Origin: Bacteroidota bacterium
GTDB lineage: Bacteria; Bacteroidota; Bacteroidia; Flavobacteriales_F; PHOS-HE28
Direction of reading: 5' to 3'
DNA: 35,544 nucleotides
Assembly (NCBI GenBank): GCA_018267065.1
Contig: JAFDZG010000167.1
Coordinates: 1 to 35,544, forward strand
Below the pieces are notes generated by a model, which was not told the origin of the DNA, did no database searches, and worked only from the letters and a program-made list of their open reading frames with translations. Positions 6,600-15,324 of this stretch are shown piece after piece. The translations under genes and the position numbers were made by a program. Position 1 is the stretch's first letter. Each line of letters opens with the position of its first letter.

Positions 6600-8411
6600 A
6601 TGAGCGACATCATCCGCCTCCTCCCCGACCACGTGGCCAACCAGATCGCCGCAGGCGAAGTGGTGCAGCGCCCCGCCAGCGTAGTGAAGGAATTGCTGGA
6701 GAACAGCGTGGATGCCGGGGCCAGGCAGATCATCCTGGTGCTGAAGGACGCGGGGCGCACGTTGATCCAGGTAACCGACGACGGGCAAGGCATGGGCCCC
6801 GGCGATGCGCGCTCGTGCTTTGAACGGCATGCCACCAGCAAGATCCGCCAGGCCGACGACCTGCAGCACATCCGCACCAAGGGCTTCCGGGGCGAGGCAT
6901 TGGCCAGCATTGCCGCAATTGCCCAAGTGGAATTGAAAACACGCCTGGCGGGTGACGAGCTTGGCACCCGCGTGCTGATCGAGGGCAGCCGCGTGCAGGC
7001 GCAGGAAACAGTGGCCTGCCCGGTGGGCACCAGCCTGCTGGTGCGCAGCCTGTTCTACAACGTGCCTGCCCGGCGCCAGTTCCTGAAGGGCGACCCCGTG
7101 GAGCTGAAACATGTGATGGAGGAATTCCAGCGCGTGGCACTGGCCCATCCGGCCATCGGCTTCCGCCTGCTGCACAACGAGCAGGAAGTTTTCCACCTGG
7201 AACCGGGCAACGAGCGCCAGCGCATCGTGCACATCTTCGGCCGCAAACAGGACGAGCGCTTGGTGCCCGTGGAGGAATCCACCGAATTCCTGCATGTGGA
7301 GGGCTTCATCACCAAACCCGAGTTCGCCAAGCGCAGCCGGGGTGAACAGTACTTCTTCGTGAACCGCCGCTATATCCGCAGTCCCTACCTGGAGCACGCG
7401 GTGCGGCGTGCATACGAGGAGCTGATCCAGCGCGACAACTACCCCGGCTGGTTCCTGTTCCTGGAGCTGGACCCGGCATGGATCGACATCAACATCCACC
7501 CCACCAAAACGGAGATCAAGTTCCGCGATGAGCGGGCGGTTTACGCCATCATCCACGCGGCCGTGCGGCGGGCGCTGGGGCGCCACAACCTTACGCCCAG
7601 CCTGGATTTTGAACCGGAACCGGCCTTGCTGCAAGGGGCTGTGGCCACCCGTGCGGCACCGGTGGAACCGCCCATCGGCAGCGGCCGGTGGCGGCCCCAG
7701 GACCTGCCTTCCCGTCCATCATCGGCGGGATGGCAACAACTGTTCGACCTGGGCGAGAACCCGGTGGTGCAGCACGATGAAAAATTGCCCGGACGAGCTC
7801 CCGTTGCCCCGGAAATGCCTGCGCGCGACCCGCGGGAATGGAACAACAACAGGCCTGTGTTCCAACTGCCGGGGCATTACATACTGGCCCAAGTAAAGAG
7901 CGGCTTCGTGGTGGTGGACAGCCAGCGGGCGATGGAGCGCATCACTTACGAGCACGCCATGCGATCACTGGAAAAGGGCAGCGGTGCCAGCCAGGCCCAG
8001 TTGTTCCCGGTAACCATGGAATTCAACGGTCCGGACCATGCGCTGCTGCTGGCCCTGTTGCCGGAGCTGCATGCGTTGGGCTTCCGGCTGGAGCCCCTCA
8101 GCGGCCGCAGCGTGGCGGTGAACGGCATGCCTGCGGAATGCGGCGCGGACGACCCTGCCGACCTGCTGGGGCAACTGCTGGAACAGGTGCACAACGAGCG
8201 CGGCTCGCTGAAGGCCGAACGCCACGCCACGCTGGCGCGGGGCATGGCGCGCAGCACGGCGGCCCACGCGGCCAAAACCATGGATGCCGCCGCCATGCAC
8301 GACCTCATCGACCGGCTCTTCGCCTGCGAAATGCCCTATTTCACCCCGGGCGGAAAACCGGTCCTGATCACTTACGGGCTCAACGAGCTCAACGAACGCT
8401 TTGAACGCTGA
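6600..8411 (+). CDS. mutL: DNA mismatch repair protein MutL
   Basis: MutL couples mismatch recognition by MutS to strand removal. The 603-residue product has the complete GHKL ATPase: N-Q-I-A-A-G-E-V (residues 14-21), K-E-L-L-E34-N35-S-V-D-A-G, the ATP-lid D60-D-G-Q-G, F-E-R-H-A-T-S-K and G-F-R-G-E-A-L (95-101). The second domain ends with the conserved 'DINIHPTKTEIKF' region. A Pro-rich linker (~345-415) leads to the C-terminal dimerisation domain. There the endonuclease motif is degenerate: D440-S-Q-R-A-M-E-R-I-T-Y-E451 instead of DQHA(x)2E(x)4E. The ATG at 6600 (MSDIIRLLPDHVANQIAAGE) is preferred over 6564 because it gives the standard MutL start. The stop overlaps the rhomboid start (TGATG), implying coupling. 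Confidence 0.97.
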   Translation: MSDIIRLLPDHVANQIAAGEVVQRPASVVKELLENSVDAGARQIILVLKDAGRTLIQVTDDGQGMGPGDARSCFERHATSKIRQADDLQHIRTKGFRGEALASIAAIAQVELKTRLAGDELGTRVLIEGSRVQAQETVACPVGTSLLVRSLFYNVPARRQFLKGDPVELKHVMEEFQRVALAHPAIGFRLLHNEQEVFHLEPGNERQRIVHIFGRKQDERLVPVEESTEFLHVEGFITKPEFAKRSRGEQYFFVNRRYIRSPYLEHAVRRAYEELIQRDNYPGWFLFLELDPAWIDINIHPTKTEIKFRDERAVYAIIHAAVRRALGRHNLTPSLDFEPEPALLQGAVATRAAPVEPPIGSGRWRPQDLPSRPSSAGWQQLFDLGENPVVQHDEKLPGRAPVAPEMPARDPREWNNNRPVFQLPGHYILAQVKSGFVVVDSQRAMERITYEHAMRSLEKGSGASQAQLFPVTMEFNGPDHALLLALLPELHALGFRLEPLSGRSVAVNGMPAECGADDPADLLGQLLEQVHNERGSLKAERHATLARGMARSTAAHAAKTMDAAAMHDLIDRLFACEMPYFTPGGKPVLITYGLNELNERFER

Positions 8412-9220
8412 TGGACTTCTCCGGACAAACCAACCGAATGCCCGTGGTGGTGAAAAACCTGCTCATCATCAACGGCCTGATGCTGGGGCTGAAGATCGCC
8501 ATGGGCAACGACTTCATGGGGCGCAGCATCCTGGACAACTGGCTCGGCCTGCACACCATCGGCTCACCGGACTTCAAGCCTTGGCAGGTGATCACCCACA
8601 TGTTCATGCACGCGGGCCCCAACGGCGGTCCCGGCTGGTACTGGCACATCCTCTCCAACATGTTCGCCCTGTGGATGTTCGGCATGCCCATTGAACGCGT
8701 GATGGGCGCCAAGCGCTTCCTGAACTACTACCTGCTCTGCGGCCTTGGCGCCGCTGCATTGCAAATGGGCGTGAGCTATTACGAAACCCAGGCCACCGTG
8801 GCCGAGGTACAGGCCTCGGGCGCCACCGTGGGCGATGTGCAGCGCATGGTGGAGGCCAGCCATGTTTCCATGGACGACGCCAACATGGTGCTCAACGACA
8901 TAGCCCAACAACACCCCGGGAGCGAAGCCGCCGTGCAAGCGCTGTTCTGGGACTACAACGGCGTGATGATCGGCGCCAGCGGCGCCATCTTCGGCATCCT
9001 CATCGCCTTCGGCATGCTCTTCCCCAACGTGGAGCTGATGCTGCTCTTCCTGCCCATCCCGATCAAGGCCAAATACTTCGTGGCGCTGTACGGCCTCTGG
9101 GAATTGTTCTCCGGCGTGCGGCAGCAGGCTGGCGACAACGTGGCCCACTATGCCCACCTCGGTGGTCTCATCTTCGGCTTCTTCCTGATCCGGCACTGGA
9201 AACGAAAGAACGTGTTGTAG
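8411..9220 (+). CDS. Rhomboid-family intramembrane serine protease (269 aa)
   Basis: Rhomboids cleave membrane proteins within or near the bilayer. This protein has about six membrane helices. It shows the L1 region W-Y-W-H-I-L-S-N-M-F-A-L-W-M-F-G after 'HMFMHAG', the nucleophile motif G-A-S190-G-A-I-F-G and the partner histidine in A-H-Y-A-H249-L-G-G-L-I-F-G. The Ser/His dyad is therefore intact. An unusual acidic, helical insertion of about 55 residues (roughly 128-180) separates the third helix from the one carrying the serine. The ATG overlaps the mutL stop by one base, so the pair is translationally coupled. Pairing of mutL with rhomboids is a genomic habit I associate with Flavobacteriia; a shared function is not established. 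Confidence 0.93.
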   Translation: MDFSGQTNRMPVVVKNLLIINGLMLGLKIAMGNDFMGRSILDNWLGLHTIGSPDFKPWQVITHMFMHAGPNGGPGWYWHILSNMFALWMFGMPIERVMGAKRFLNYYLLCGLGAAALQMGVSYYETQATVAEVQASGATVGDVQRMVEASHVSMDDANMVLNDIAQQHPGSEAAVQALFWDYNGVMIGASGAIFGILIAFGMLFPNVELMLLFLPIPIKAKYFVALYGLWELFSGVRQQAGDNVAHYAHLGGLIFGFFLIRHWKRKNVL

Positions 9221-9396
9221 TCAATTCGCCAATTGAACAATTCGCCAATTTGCCAAGGCAGCAAATATCAATTCGCCAATGCACCAAGTTGCCAATGCAG
9301 CCATGAACATTTCACCGCACCTTGATTGAAGCATTGGCACCTTGGCACCTTGGCAAATTGGCACCTTGGCACCTTGGCAAATTGACCCATTGAAAA
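9221..9396. repeat. Intergenic repeat cluster of TTGGCAAATTG-type words (copy A)
   Basis: The gap between the two rhomboid genes is almost wholly made of variants of one word. The left half carries CCAATTTGCC/CAATTCGCCAATT-type copies and the right half carries the reverse-complement orientation. A perfect tandem duplication of a 24-nt unit, ATTGGCACC-TTGGCACC-TTGGCAA, occupies 9333-9356 and 9357-9380. CAATTTGCCAAGG at 9246-9258 is the exact inverse of CCTTGGCAAATTG at 9348-9360 and again at 9372-9384, so a long-range hairpin is possible. It has no coding potential. Related words occur at 23097-23173 and 24836-24902. Confidence 0.75.
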
Positions 9397-10302
9397 ATGT
9401 CCATCGCCGACGACATCAAGTATCAGTGGAACACCGGCGGCATGCTGGTGCGCCTGCTGATCGTCAACATTGGCGTTTTCCTGGCCATTTGGGCCGTGGA
9501 ATTGGCCGGCTGGCTCTTCGGCATGAAGGGGCTCAGCGCGCTGCTCTTGGACCAGCTCATGGGCACCAACATCCCCTCGAAGTTGATCACCCGCCCTTGG
9601 ACGCCGGTAACGTACATGTTCACGCACCAGGCCCCCATGCACCTGTTCTGGAACATGATCATGTTCTGGTTCAGCGGGCAGCTCTTCCAAGGCATCCTTG
9701 GCGATAAGCGCCTCTTGGGCAACTACCTGCTCGGAGGCCTTGCAGGCTACCTCTTCTATGCGCTGGGTTCCTTCATGCCGGCCCATCTGGCCCTGGGCAG
9801 CGACGGGCCCATCCTCGGTGCTTCCGCCGCCGTGATGAGCGTGCTGATCGGAATTGCCAGCTACCGCCCGGACATGCTGGTGAACCTGTTCCTGATCGGC
9901 CCGGTGCGCTTGAAATACGTGGGCATCGCCGTGCTGGTGCTTGACCTTATTGCCATCAGCGGCGGCAGCAACACCGGCGGCCACCTGGCGCACTTGGGCG
10001 GAGCGCTTTACGGCTATCTGGCCGCGCGGCAACTGGCCGCCGGAACGGACTGGTCCGGCGCGTTCGTGGGCTGGCTGGAAAGAATCCCGAAGTTCTTCAA
10101 GCGCGGGCCCGCGCGCATGCGCGTTGAAAAGCGGCCCCCGCACAATGCCCGCGGCACGGTGTCCGATGCCGACTTCAACGCATCCAAAAAGCAGCAGCAG
10201 GAGCGCATCGATGCCATCCTGGACAAGATCTCCCGCTCCGGCTACGACAGCCTGAGCAAGGCCGAACGCGACTTCCTCTTCCGCAACGGCAATGAACATT
10301 GA
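9397..10302 (+). CDS. Rhomboid-family intramembrane serine protease (301 aa)
   Basis: This is the second rhomboid in the cluster, only distantly similar to the first. It has the L1 signature F-T-H-Q-A-P-M-H-L-F-W-N-M-I-M-F-W-F-S-G, the catalytic G-A-S143-A-A-V-M motif and the helix with G-H-L-A-H199-L-G-G-A-L-Y-G. Six hydrophobic segments lie between residues ~15 and ~215. A soluble, basic C-terminal tail (~225-301) contains R-I-D-A-I-L-D-K-I-S-R-S-G-Y-D-S-L-S-K-A-E-R-D-F-L, a short helical motif commonly found at the end of Bacteroidota rhomboids. It is separated from the first rhomboid by the repeat cluster and overlaps the next gene by 11 nt. Substrates are unknown. Confidence 0.93.
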   Translation: MSIADDIKYQWNTGGMLVRLLIVNIGVFLAIWAVELAGWLFGMKGLSALLLDQLMGTNIPSKLITRPWTPVTYMFTHQAPMHLFWNMIMFWFSGQLFQGILGDKRLLGNYLLGGLAGYLFYALGSFMPAHLALGSDGPILGASAAVMSVLIGIASYRPDMLVNLFLIGPVRLKYVGIAVLVLDLIAISGGSNTGGHLAHLGGALYGYLAARQLAAGTDWSGAFVGWLERIPKFFKRGPARMRVEKRPPHNARGTVSDADFNASKKQQQERIDAILDKISRSGYDSLSKAERDFLFRNGNEH

Positions 10303-11437
10303 GGAGGCTCCGGCCAAGGTGCGCAAGCGTGTTTCCCGCTGGCACCTGCCCATCTGGTGGGCCAATGGGCTGGCCGTGGCCGCGCTGCTGCTCTCCTACC
10401 TCAGTGCGCTGGTGGACCCTGCGGTGTTCTGGCCGCTTGCATTGTTCGGCATTGCCTATCCATACATTCTGTTGGCCAACTTGCTCTGCATCCTGTGGTG
10501 GCTCATCTTCCGGCGCAAGCGGATGCTGCCTTCGCTCCTCGCCATCCTGCTGGGCTGGGGGCATGTGGGTGATTTCTTCCAATTGAAAGGCACCGGTGCC
10601 GCACCTGCCGATGTGCGCACGCCCTTCACGCTGATGAGCTGGAACGTACGCCTCTTCGACCTTTACAACTGGACGCATAACCAGCAGACGCGCGATGAAA
10701 TGATGGAGCTGATCCTCGTGGAAGACCCCGACATCCTCTGCATGCAGGAATTCCTGAACGTGGGCCCCGGAAACCCGCTGATGGTGAAGGACAGCCTGCT
10801 CAGCAGTTACCGTTTCACCGCCTGCGCTGATGCCTACACGGTGCACGCCCGCGGCGACCATTACATCGGCATCGCCATCTTCAGCACCAAGCCCATCGTG
10901 GCCCAGGGCACCATCCACTTCCCGGACGAGCTGAACAACCTGTGCCTCTGGGCGGACATCGCCATGGGCGCCGATACCATACGCGTGTACACCGCACACT
11001 TGGCCAGCCTGCGCTTCGGCGACCAGGACTACCGCTTCATCAAGGACCTGGAGCAGGGCGGCGGAAGGGATTCGCTCACCACCGCCGGTAGCCGCATCCT
11101 GGGCCGCATGCAGAACGGCTTCGTCCGCCGCTCTTCCGAAGTCTCCGCGTTGGTGGCCCACATGCGCACCAGCCCATGGCCCGTGGTGTACTGCGGCGAC
11201 CTGAACGACACGCCCATGAGCTACAGCTACCACCTGCTGCGCAAGGAAGGCTTGGAGGATGCCTTCACCGAAAGCGGGCAAGGCATCGGCAACACCTACA
11301 TCGGCGATGTGCCCAGCTTCCGCATCGACCACATCCTGCACGGTCCACGCTTTGTGGCGTGGGGCTTCCGCACGCTGCCGGATGAACTGAGCGACCACCG
11401 CGCCATCATCACCTCACTGGGGCTGAAGGCGGATTGA
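10292..11437 (+). CDS. Membrane-anchored endonuclease/exonuclease/phosphatase family protein
   Basis: The N-terminal ~90 residues hold three hydrophobic segments (for example A-V-A-A-L-L-L-S-Y-L-S-A-L and P-Y-I-L-L-A-N-L-L-C-I-L-W-W-L-I-F). From about residue 110 a full EEP fold follows with all catalytic landmarks: M-S-W-N-V-R-L-F-D, C-M-Q-E-F (Mg-binding Glu), Y-T-A-H-L-A-S-L, C-G-D-L-N-D-T-P, the F-R-I-D-H-I-L strand and S-D-H-R-A-I at the end. The family hydrolyses phosphodiester or phosphomonoester bonds in nucleic acids, sphingomyelin or inositides; the substrate cannot be predicted. The membrane anchor would place the domain at the cytoplasmic membrane surface. Overlap by 11 nt with the rhomboid gene points to one transcript from mutL onward. 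It converges on the kelch gene with a 48-nt gap and no clear terminator. Confidence 0.93.
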   Translation: MNIEEAPAKVRKRVSRWHLPIWWANGLAVAALLLSYLSALVDPAVFWPLALFGIAYPYILLANLLCILWWLIFRRKRMLPSLLAILLGWGHVGDFFQLKGTGAAPADVRTPFTLMSWNVRLFDLYNWTHNQQTRDEMMELILVEDPDILCMQEFLNVGPGNPLMVKDSLLSSYRFTACADAYTVHARGDHYIGIAIFSTKPIVAQGTIHFPDELNNLCLWADIAMGADTIRVYTAHLASLRFGDQDYRFIKDLEQGGGRDSLTTAGSRILGRMQNGFVRRSSEVSALVAHMRTSPWPVVYCGDLNDTPMSYSYHLLRKEGLEDAFTESGQGIGNTYIGDVPSFRIDHILHGPRFVAWGFRTLPDELSDHRAIITSLGLKAD

Positions 11438-11485
11438 GAACGGCACCACCTGTACCACCGCTTGCATGCCACGGCCGTACAAGCT

Positions 11486-14400
11486 TCACCGTTTGATGAA
11501 GCGCTGGTGTAAAGTCTTCCCCTCCGACACGATCGACCGCACCAAGTACAAGCCCGGTGCCAAGGCCCCGACCGGTAACTCCACCGATACTGCATTCGCT
11601 TGTCGCTGCAGCACCAAGCGCCCGTCGGCAGACAACACCTCCACCCTTCCCAACGGTACTTTGGCCTGCACGGTGATCCGATCTACGGTGGGATTGGGCA
11701 CAATGGAGAGTGCATCCGCCCCAGGTTCTTCGACCCCCGTCCCGATCTCCGCCACCAGCACGCTTGGTTCGGTGATCACAGCCGGGTTGAAATCGAAGTA
11801 AATGTTGGCCGAATTCACGATCGAATCACCGGGCAGGATGGGCGTTACCGGCTTGATCCTGAAGCCCACGAAACCATGACTGGCCGGTTCATTCACGTTG
11901 CTGTCGGGCAGCATGATATTGGCGAAATTGAACGATACGGTTCCGTGACCGGTAAGGTCCCAGGTGAATGGATGGGAAGCACCACCCGCGAGAATGGAAC
12001 CGGGATCGAGATTAGCGGGCAGGGTGTCCGTGATCAGCACGTTGTGGGCGGTATCCGTGCCCGTGTTCTGGAAGTTGATCGTGTAATCGACCCACTCGTC
12101 TTCACCCACCTGCCAAGTGGTGGTGCTGCCCGAATTCGTCCATGCGACCTTGTTGTTCGGATCGAACGACGCCGTAACCACCCGCCATGCCGTGGCCGCA
12201 TTGTTGGCCTGCACCGTATCGGGTTCCGCGCTGCTGGCCGTGGCCGTTGACGTGATGGTAGATCCCATCAGGCCCACGTCCGCCAACAAATGGGTTCTCA
12301 CCCCGGCAAGGAAATAATAGGTGAGATATGGGCCTGGGATCACCCATGTCAGGGTATTGCCGTTCACGGAGGTGGGCGGTGGCGAGGCCGAATCAAAGGT
12401 CAATGAGGGGTCCAACTGCAGAGTGATCGTGACCTCACCGGTCTGTGACCAGAGATAGTTCCGGGCCTTGAGCGCCAGATCATGCACAAAGCCGGGGATC
12501 GCAGCACTACAAGAGAGCTGTACCCCAAGGTCGCAACCCACGGCAACGGCGGTATCGGGGAATTCCACCATCGTGGGCGGTGCGCCGTCAATAACCTCGA
12601 AGGGGATGGGGCCGTTGTTGCAGTGGTCCGTCCAATGCGGCAAGGTCTGCTCCACTGTATATGCACCTGGGGCAAGGCTCATGCTGAAGGACCCGCTGGT
12701 TCCGGTCAATGCGTAATAGCCCCCTGGTTCCACTTTCAGCACTGCTTGCTCGATCGGGGGTTCACCTGGATCATGGGCACAGTCGAGGTCCTGGTCGTGG
12801 AAAACCAGCCCGTTCAGCGGCAACGCATCACCGGTGGCGTAGGGAATGTACTCCCACAGGTCGTTCGTGTTCGTTGCCGGAAAATTCCACTTGCCGCAAG
12901 AAAGAAATCCATGGCCGGCGATGCCCTGTGCCGTCCCGGCATACCGCGTTTCATCGAGCGGAGCCAGCGTGTTCCATGTGCCCGTGCTTTCCACAAACTC
13001 ACGGAATCGGTAATCCGGCACAGGTCCTCCCATTTGGCCACCAGCGACATAGCCGCGGTTGCCTATTCCAAAGCTCATGGCATCCCACAATCCACCGCCG
13101 AACGGCCACTGTTCAACGGTCCACGTGTCCGTGGAAGGATCGTAGAGCCTCATGAAATTCGTGACATAATTGCCCCAACCACCGAAGACATAATCCTTGT
13201 CCGCAAGGGAGATCACGGCGACCCCGGACAGGGCGAGGGAACCCGGAAGGCCCGTTTTTTCTTCCCAACTTGCCGTTTGCGGATCATAGGCCCAAAGCAC
13301 GTTCGGGGGCGTACCGCCAACCTGCCCGGCACCCACGAACACTTTCCCGTTACGGGCAAAGGCAAACGTCCCGGTGCGGTTACCCACGGGCACGTCCGGC
13401 AGGGCGCTCCATGCATCGGCCACCGGATCATAAGCCCAGAAACTGGAGTTGTCCGCATCAAAAACCGCATAGGCCGTTCCGTCCAAGGCAACCGCCGCCT
13501 GTGTGCCTTCGGCAGCCACGGCCGGCATTGTGGCACGGGCGGTCCATGTCCGAACCGCCGGGTCATACATCCAAAGGTCCGTCAGCCAAGTTCCGGAACC
13601 TACAGTCCCTCCGGCCAGATAAAACTTGTCGTCCAAGGTGAATGAAACCGGGGAATAACGCGGCACGGCAGGCAGGAACGGGCGCTGGTACCAAACGCCT
13701 GGTACCACCGCCTCCGGTTGGCCGATCTCCCAGATATCCGCCACGGCCGCATTAGGCCCCGGTTCGGCGCTTCCACCGATCACGAAGGCCCTGCCACCGT
13801 GCGAAATGGCGATCGCCCTGGTGCGCCCATAGCTGTCCCACATGGGTGCAGCTTCCGCCCACGCATCAAAAAGCGGGTCGTAGGAATAGAAGGTCCTGCT
13901 CTTGGTGTAATTGGGCCCGCTGGTGCCCACAAAGGCTTTTCCCGACCAGGTAAAGGCCACGGCACCGATGCGCGGTCCTCCTGGGTAAGGGGCTTTGCTG
14001 GTCCATTGGTTCGTTGCGGCATCATAGCGCCATAGCGCCGTACTGTTGTTGGGGACCACATAGCCCGCCGTCCCGAAGGAGAAGGCCGCACCGCCCGTGA
14101 TGGCGGCCGGCATGCTGGCCATCTGGTTCCACCCATCATCCTCGGACCAGGACCAAAAATCATTGTGCGGACCGGACCCCGGAGGCACCGTACCACCTCC
14201 GATGTACACCTTGTCGTTCAGCACGAAGCAAATGGCCCCGAGCCGGGGTCCGCCGGGGAAAATGACCGGGTCCCAAACTTCGAACTGGTTGTAGGTCGCG
14301 TTATACCGGTATATGGAATCCGTGGCGGAATATTCCCAGCCGCCCAATCCTGCATAGCCAATGCCATTGAGCGCGAACCCCACCCCTCCCTTGCCGCCCC

Positions 14401-14674
14401 GGAGAGGCCCTAAATCCCCACTACCGAGATCGGCAAAGCTGCTTACCGTGTTGTTTACCGGGTCATACTTCCAAAAGCGACCGGTCCTCCCGCCGCTGCT
14501 GTTCATCCCCATCCCGAAAATGATGTCGTTGCCCAAGCCGAAGGCCACTCCACCCTCCTGCGCCCAGGTCATGTCGGTTGAAACAAAGGGTTTCAGCTTC
14601 AAATACCACCCTTGCTGGGCGGAGGAGCCGCTGCTCATCAGCACGGCGATCAACAGGCCGATCAAGTGTTTCAT
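11486..14674 (-). CDS. Large secreted kelch-repeat protein with DUF11-like and T9SS type A domains
   Basis: The 1062-residue protein starts with a signal peptide (MKHLIGLLIAVLMSSGSSAQ). Residues ~25-620 contain kelch-type beta-propeller blades with repeated W-x-Y-D-P-x-x-x-x-W and G-G-x-x-x-G patterns ('LWMYDPAVRTWTARATMPA', 'FWAYDPVADAWSALPDVPV'). A SdrD B-like domain follows (~635-720), then a conserved-repeat/DUF11-like region common in Bacteroidota surface proteins (~845-985: 'FDPNNKVAW', 'VDYTINFQNTGTDTAHNV', 'ANIYFDFNPAV'). The final ~70 residues are a T9SS type A signal with 'SIVPNPTVDRITVQ', 'ALAPGLYLVR' and the terminal 'RFIKR'. It should reach the cell surface through T9SS. The start lies 18 nt after the end of the decayed T9SS remnant. 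Exact domain edges are estimates. Confidence 0.92.
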   Translation of the reverse strand: MKHLIGLLIAVLMSSGSSAQQGWYLKLKPFVSTDMTWAQEGGVAFGLGNDIIFGMGMNSSGGRTGRFWKYDPVNNTVSSFADLGSGDLGPLRGGKGGVGFALNGIGYAGLGGWEYSATDSIYRYNATYNQFEVWDPVIFPGGPRLGAICFVLNDKVYIGGGTVPPGSGPHNDFWSWSEDDGWNQMASMPAAITGGAAFSFGTAGYVVPNNSTALWRYDAATNQWTSKAPYPGGPRIGAVAFTWSGKAFVGTSGPNYTKSRTFYSYDPLFDAWAEAAPMWDSYGRTRAIAISHGGRAFVIGGSAEPGPNAAVADIWEIGQPEAVVPGVWYQRPFLPAVPRYSPVSFTLDDKFYLAGGTVGSGTWLTDLWMYDPAVRTWTARATMPAVAAEGTQAAVALDGTAYAVFDADNSSFWAYDPVADAWSALPDVPVGNRTGTFAFARNGKVFVGAGQVGGTPPNVLWAYDPQTASWEEKTGLPGSLALSGVAVISLADKDYVFGGWGNYVTNFMRLYDPSTDTWTVEQWPFGGGLWDAMSFGIGNRGYVAGGQMGGPVPDYRFREFVESTGTWNTLAPLDETRYAGTAQGIAGHGFLSCGKWNFPATNTNDLWEYIPYATGDALPLNGLVFHDQDLDCAHDPGEPPIEQAVLKVEPGGYYALTGTSGSFSMSLAPGAYTVEQTLPHWTDHCNNGPIPFEVIDGAPPTMVEFPDTAVAVGCDLGVQLSCSAAIPGFVHDLALKARNYLWSQTGEVTITLQLDPSLTFDSASPPPTSVNGNTLTWVIPGPYLTYYFLAGVRTHLLADVGLMGSTITSTATASSAEPDTVQANNAATAWRVVTASFDPNNKVAWTNSGSTTTWQVGEDEWVDYTINFQNTGTDTAHNVLITDTLPANLDPGSILAGGASHPFTWDLTGHGTVSFNFANIMLPDSNVNEPASHGFVGFRIKPVTPILPGDSIVNSANIYFDFNPAVITEPSVLVAEIGTGVEEPGADALSIVPNPTVDRITVQAKVPLGRVEVLSADGRLVLQRQANAVSVELPVGALAPGLYLVRSIVSEGKTLHQRFIKR

Positions 14675-14692
14675 GGTACAAGTTGTATGGGT

Positions 14693-15202
14693 TCACTGTT
14701 TGATGATCTTTATTCTTCCCCCAGCGCCACCGGACGCCATCCAGACGGCTGAATTCAGGCTGGGCGCAAGCGGGGAAACATCGGCCTCATGCGTTCAACA
14801 TGCACAGTCTTTCCGGCCACACTGATCACGCGCAGTACTTCGCCAGCAAAAGCAGGTCCGGGAGCGGTAATCGTCACCGTACTGTCCGTGGGGGGCGGCA
14901 TACCAGTCACGCCACGATACATGTCCCCCGCATAACTCACCGTGGCGGATGCCGTTCGCCTACCCCCCAACGCTTCGGCCACCGTGACGGAATAGTTGCC
15001 CAAGGGCAGACCTCCGACAGAGCCATCCGTGGAACCGGTGTTCCATAGACACGTATCTGGATGTTCACCTCCAGTGATGTTCCCCTCCGAGACGGAACCT
15101 GAGTACGGGTTCCGGCACGATACGCCCAAGACATTCAAAAAAAACATCAAGGTGTGGGCGGCCAGTGAAAAAAGAGCATGCAGCTACTGTAATGAGCTTC
15201 AT
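14693..15202 (-). pseudogene. Frameshifted remnant of a small SprB-like T9SS protein
   Basis: Three segments in two frames look like one former gene of 510 nt. An ATG at 15202 gives a signal-peptide start MKLITVAACSF. Dropping one T from the 6-T run (15173-15168) continues as SLAAHTLMFFLNVLGVSC in the frame open down to 14755. That frame holds an SprB-like repeat (C-L-W-N-T-G-S-T-D-G-S-V-G-G-L-P-L-G-N-Y-S-V-T-V-A-E-A) and the beginning of a sorting domain (V-L-R-V-I-S-V-A-G-K-T-V-H-V-E). Near 14790 the sense returns to the first frame, reading A-D-V-S-P-L-A-P and ending G-G-R-I-K-I-I-K-Q-stop at 14693, a typical T9SS terminus. The two shifts compensate, and the overall length is a multiple of three. 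It may be a real pseudogene or a pair of sequencing indels. Confidence 0.6.
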
Positions 15203-15324
15203 GACGGAGGATACAAGTTACGGCATTCAGCAAAAAGACGCACCCCATCCGCCACGGTTGCCTTTTCCAGCGACTTCTTTCCAACCACCCAACAGCTGCC
15301 CGGGATGGCAACTTGCGCTCATGA
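15203..15324. other. Gap between the T9SS remnant and the TraB/GumN gene
   Basis: This 122-nt stretch lies downstream of the TraB/GumN stop and upstream of the decayed small T9SS gene, both on the minus strand. I see no hairpin with a U-run, no matching promoter box and no repeat. Confidence 0.4.

Noticed and set aside
5454-7634. Very long antisense open frame (726 codons) opposite the 343-aa gene and mutL.
   Set aside because: It is a composition effect of GC-rich codon usage on the opposite strand. Its translation is His/Ala/Val/Gln-rich without motifs, while the sense strand encodes clear MutL motifs.
9333-9384. Tandem 24-nt units considered as a mini CRISPR array.
   Set aside because: The two units are directly adjacent with no unique spacers, and no cas gene is present.
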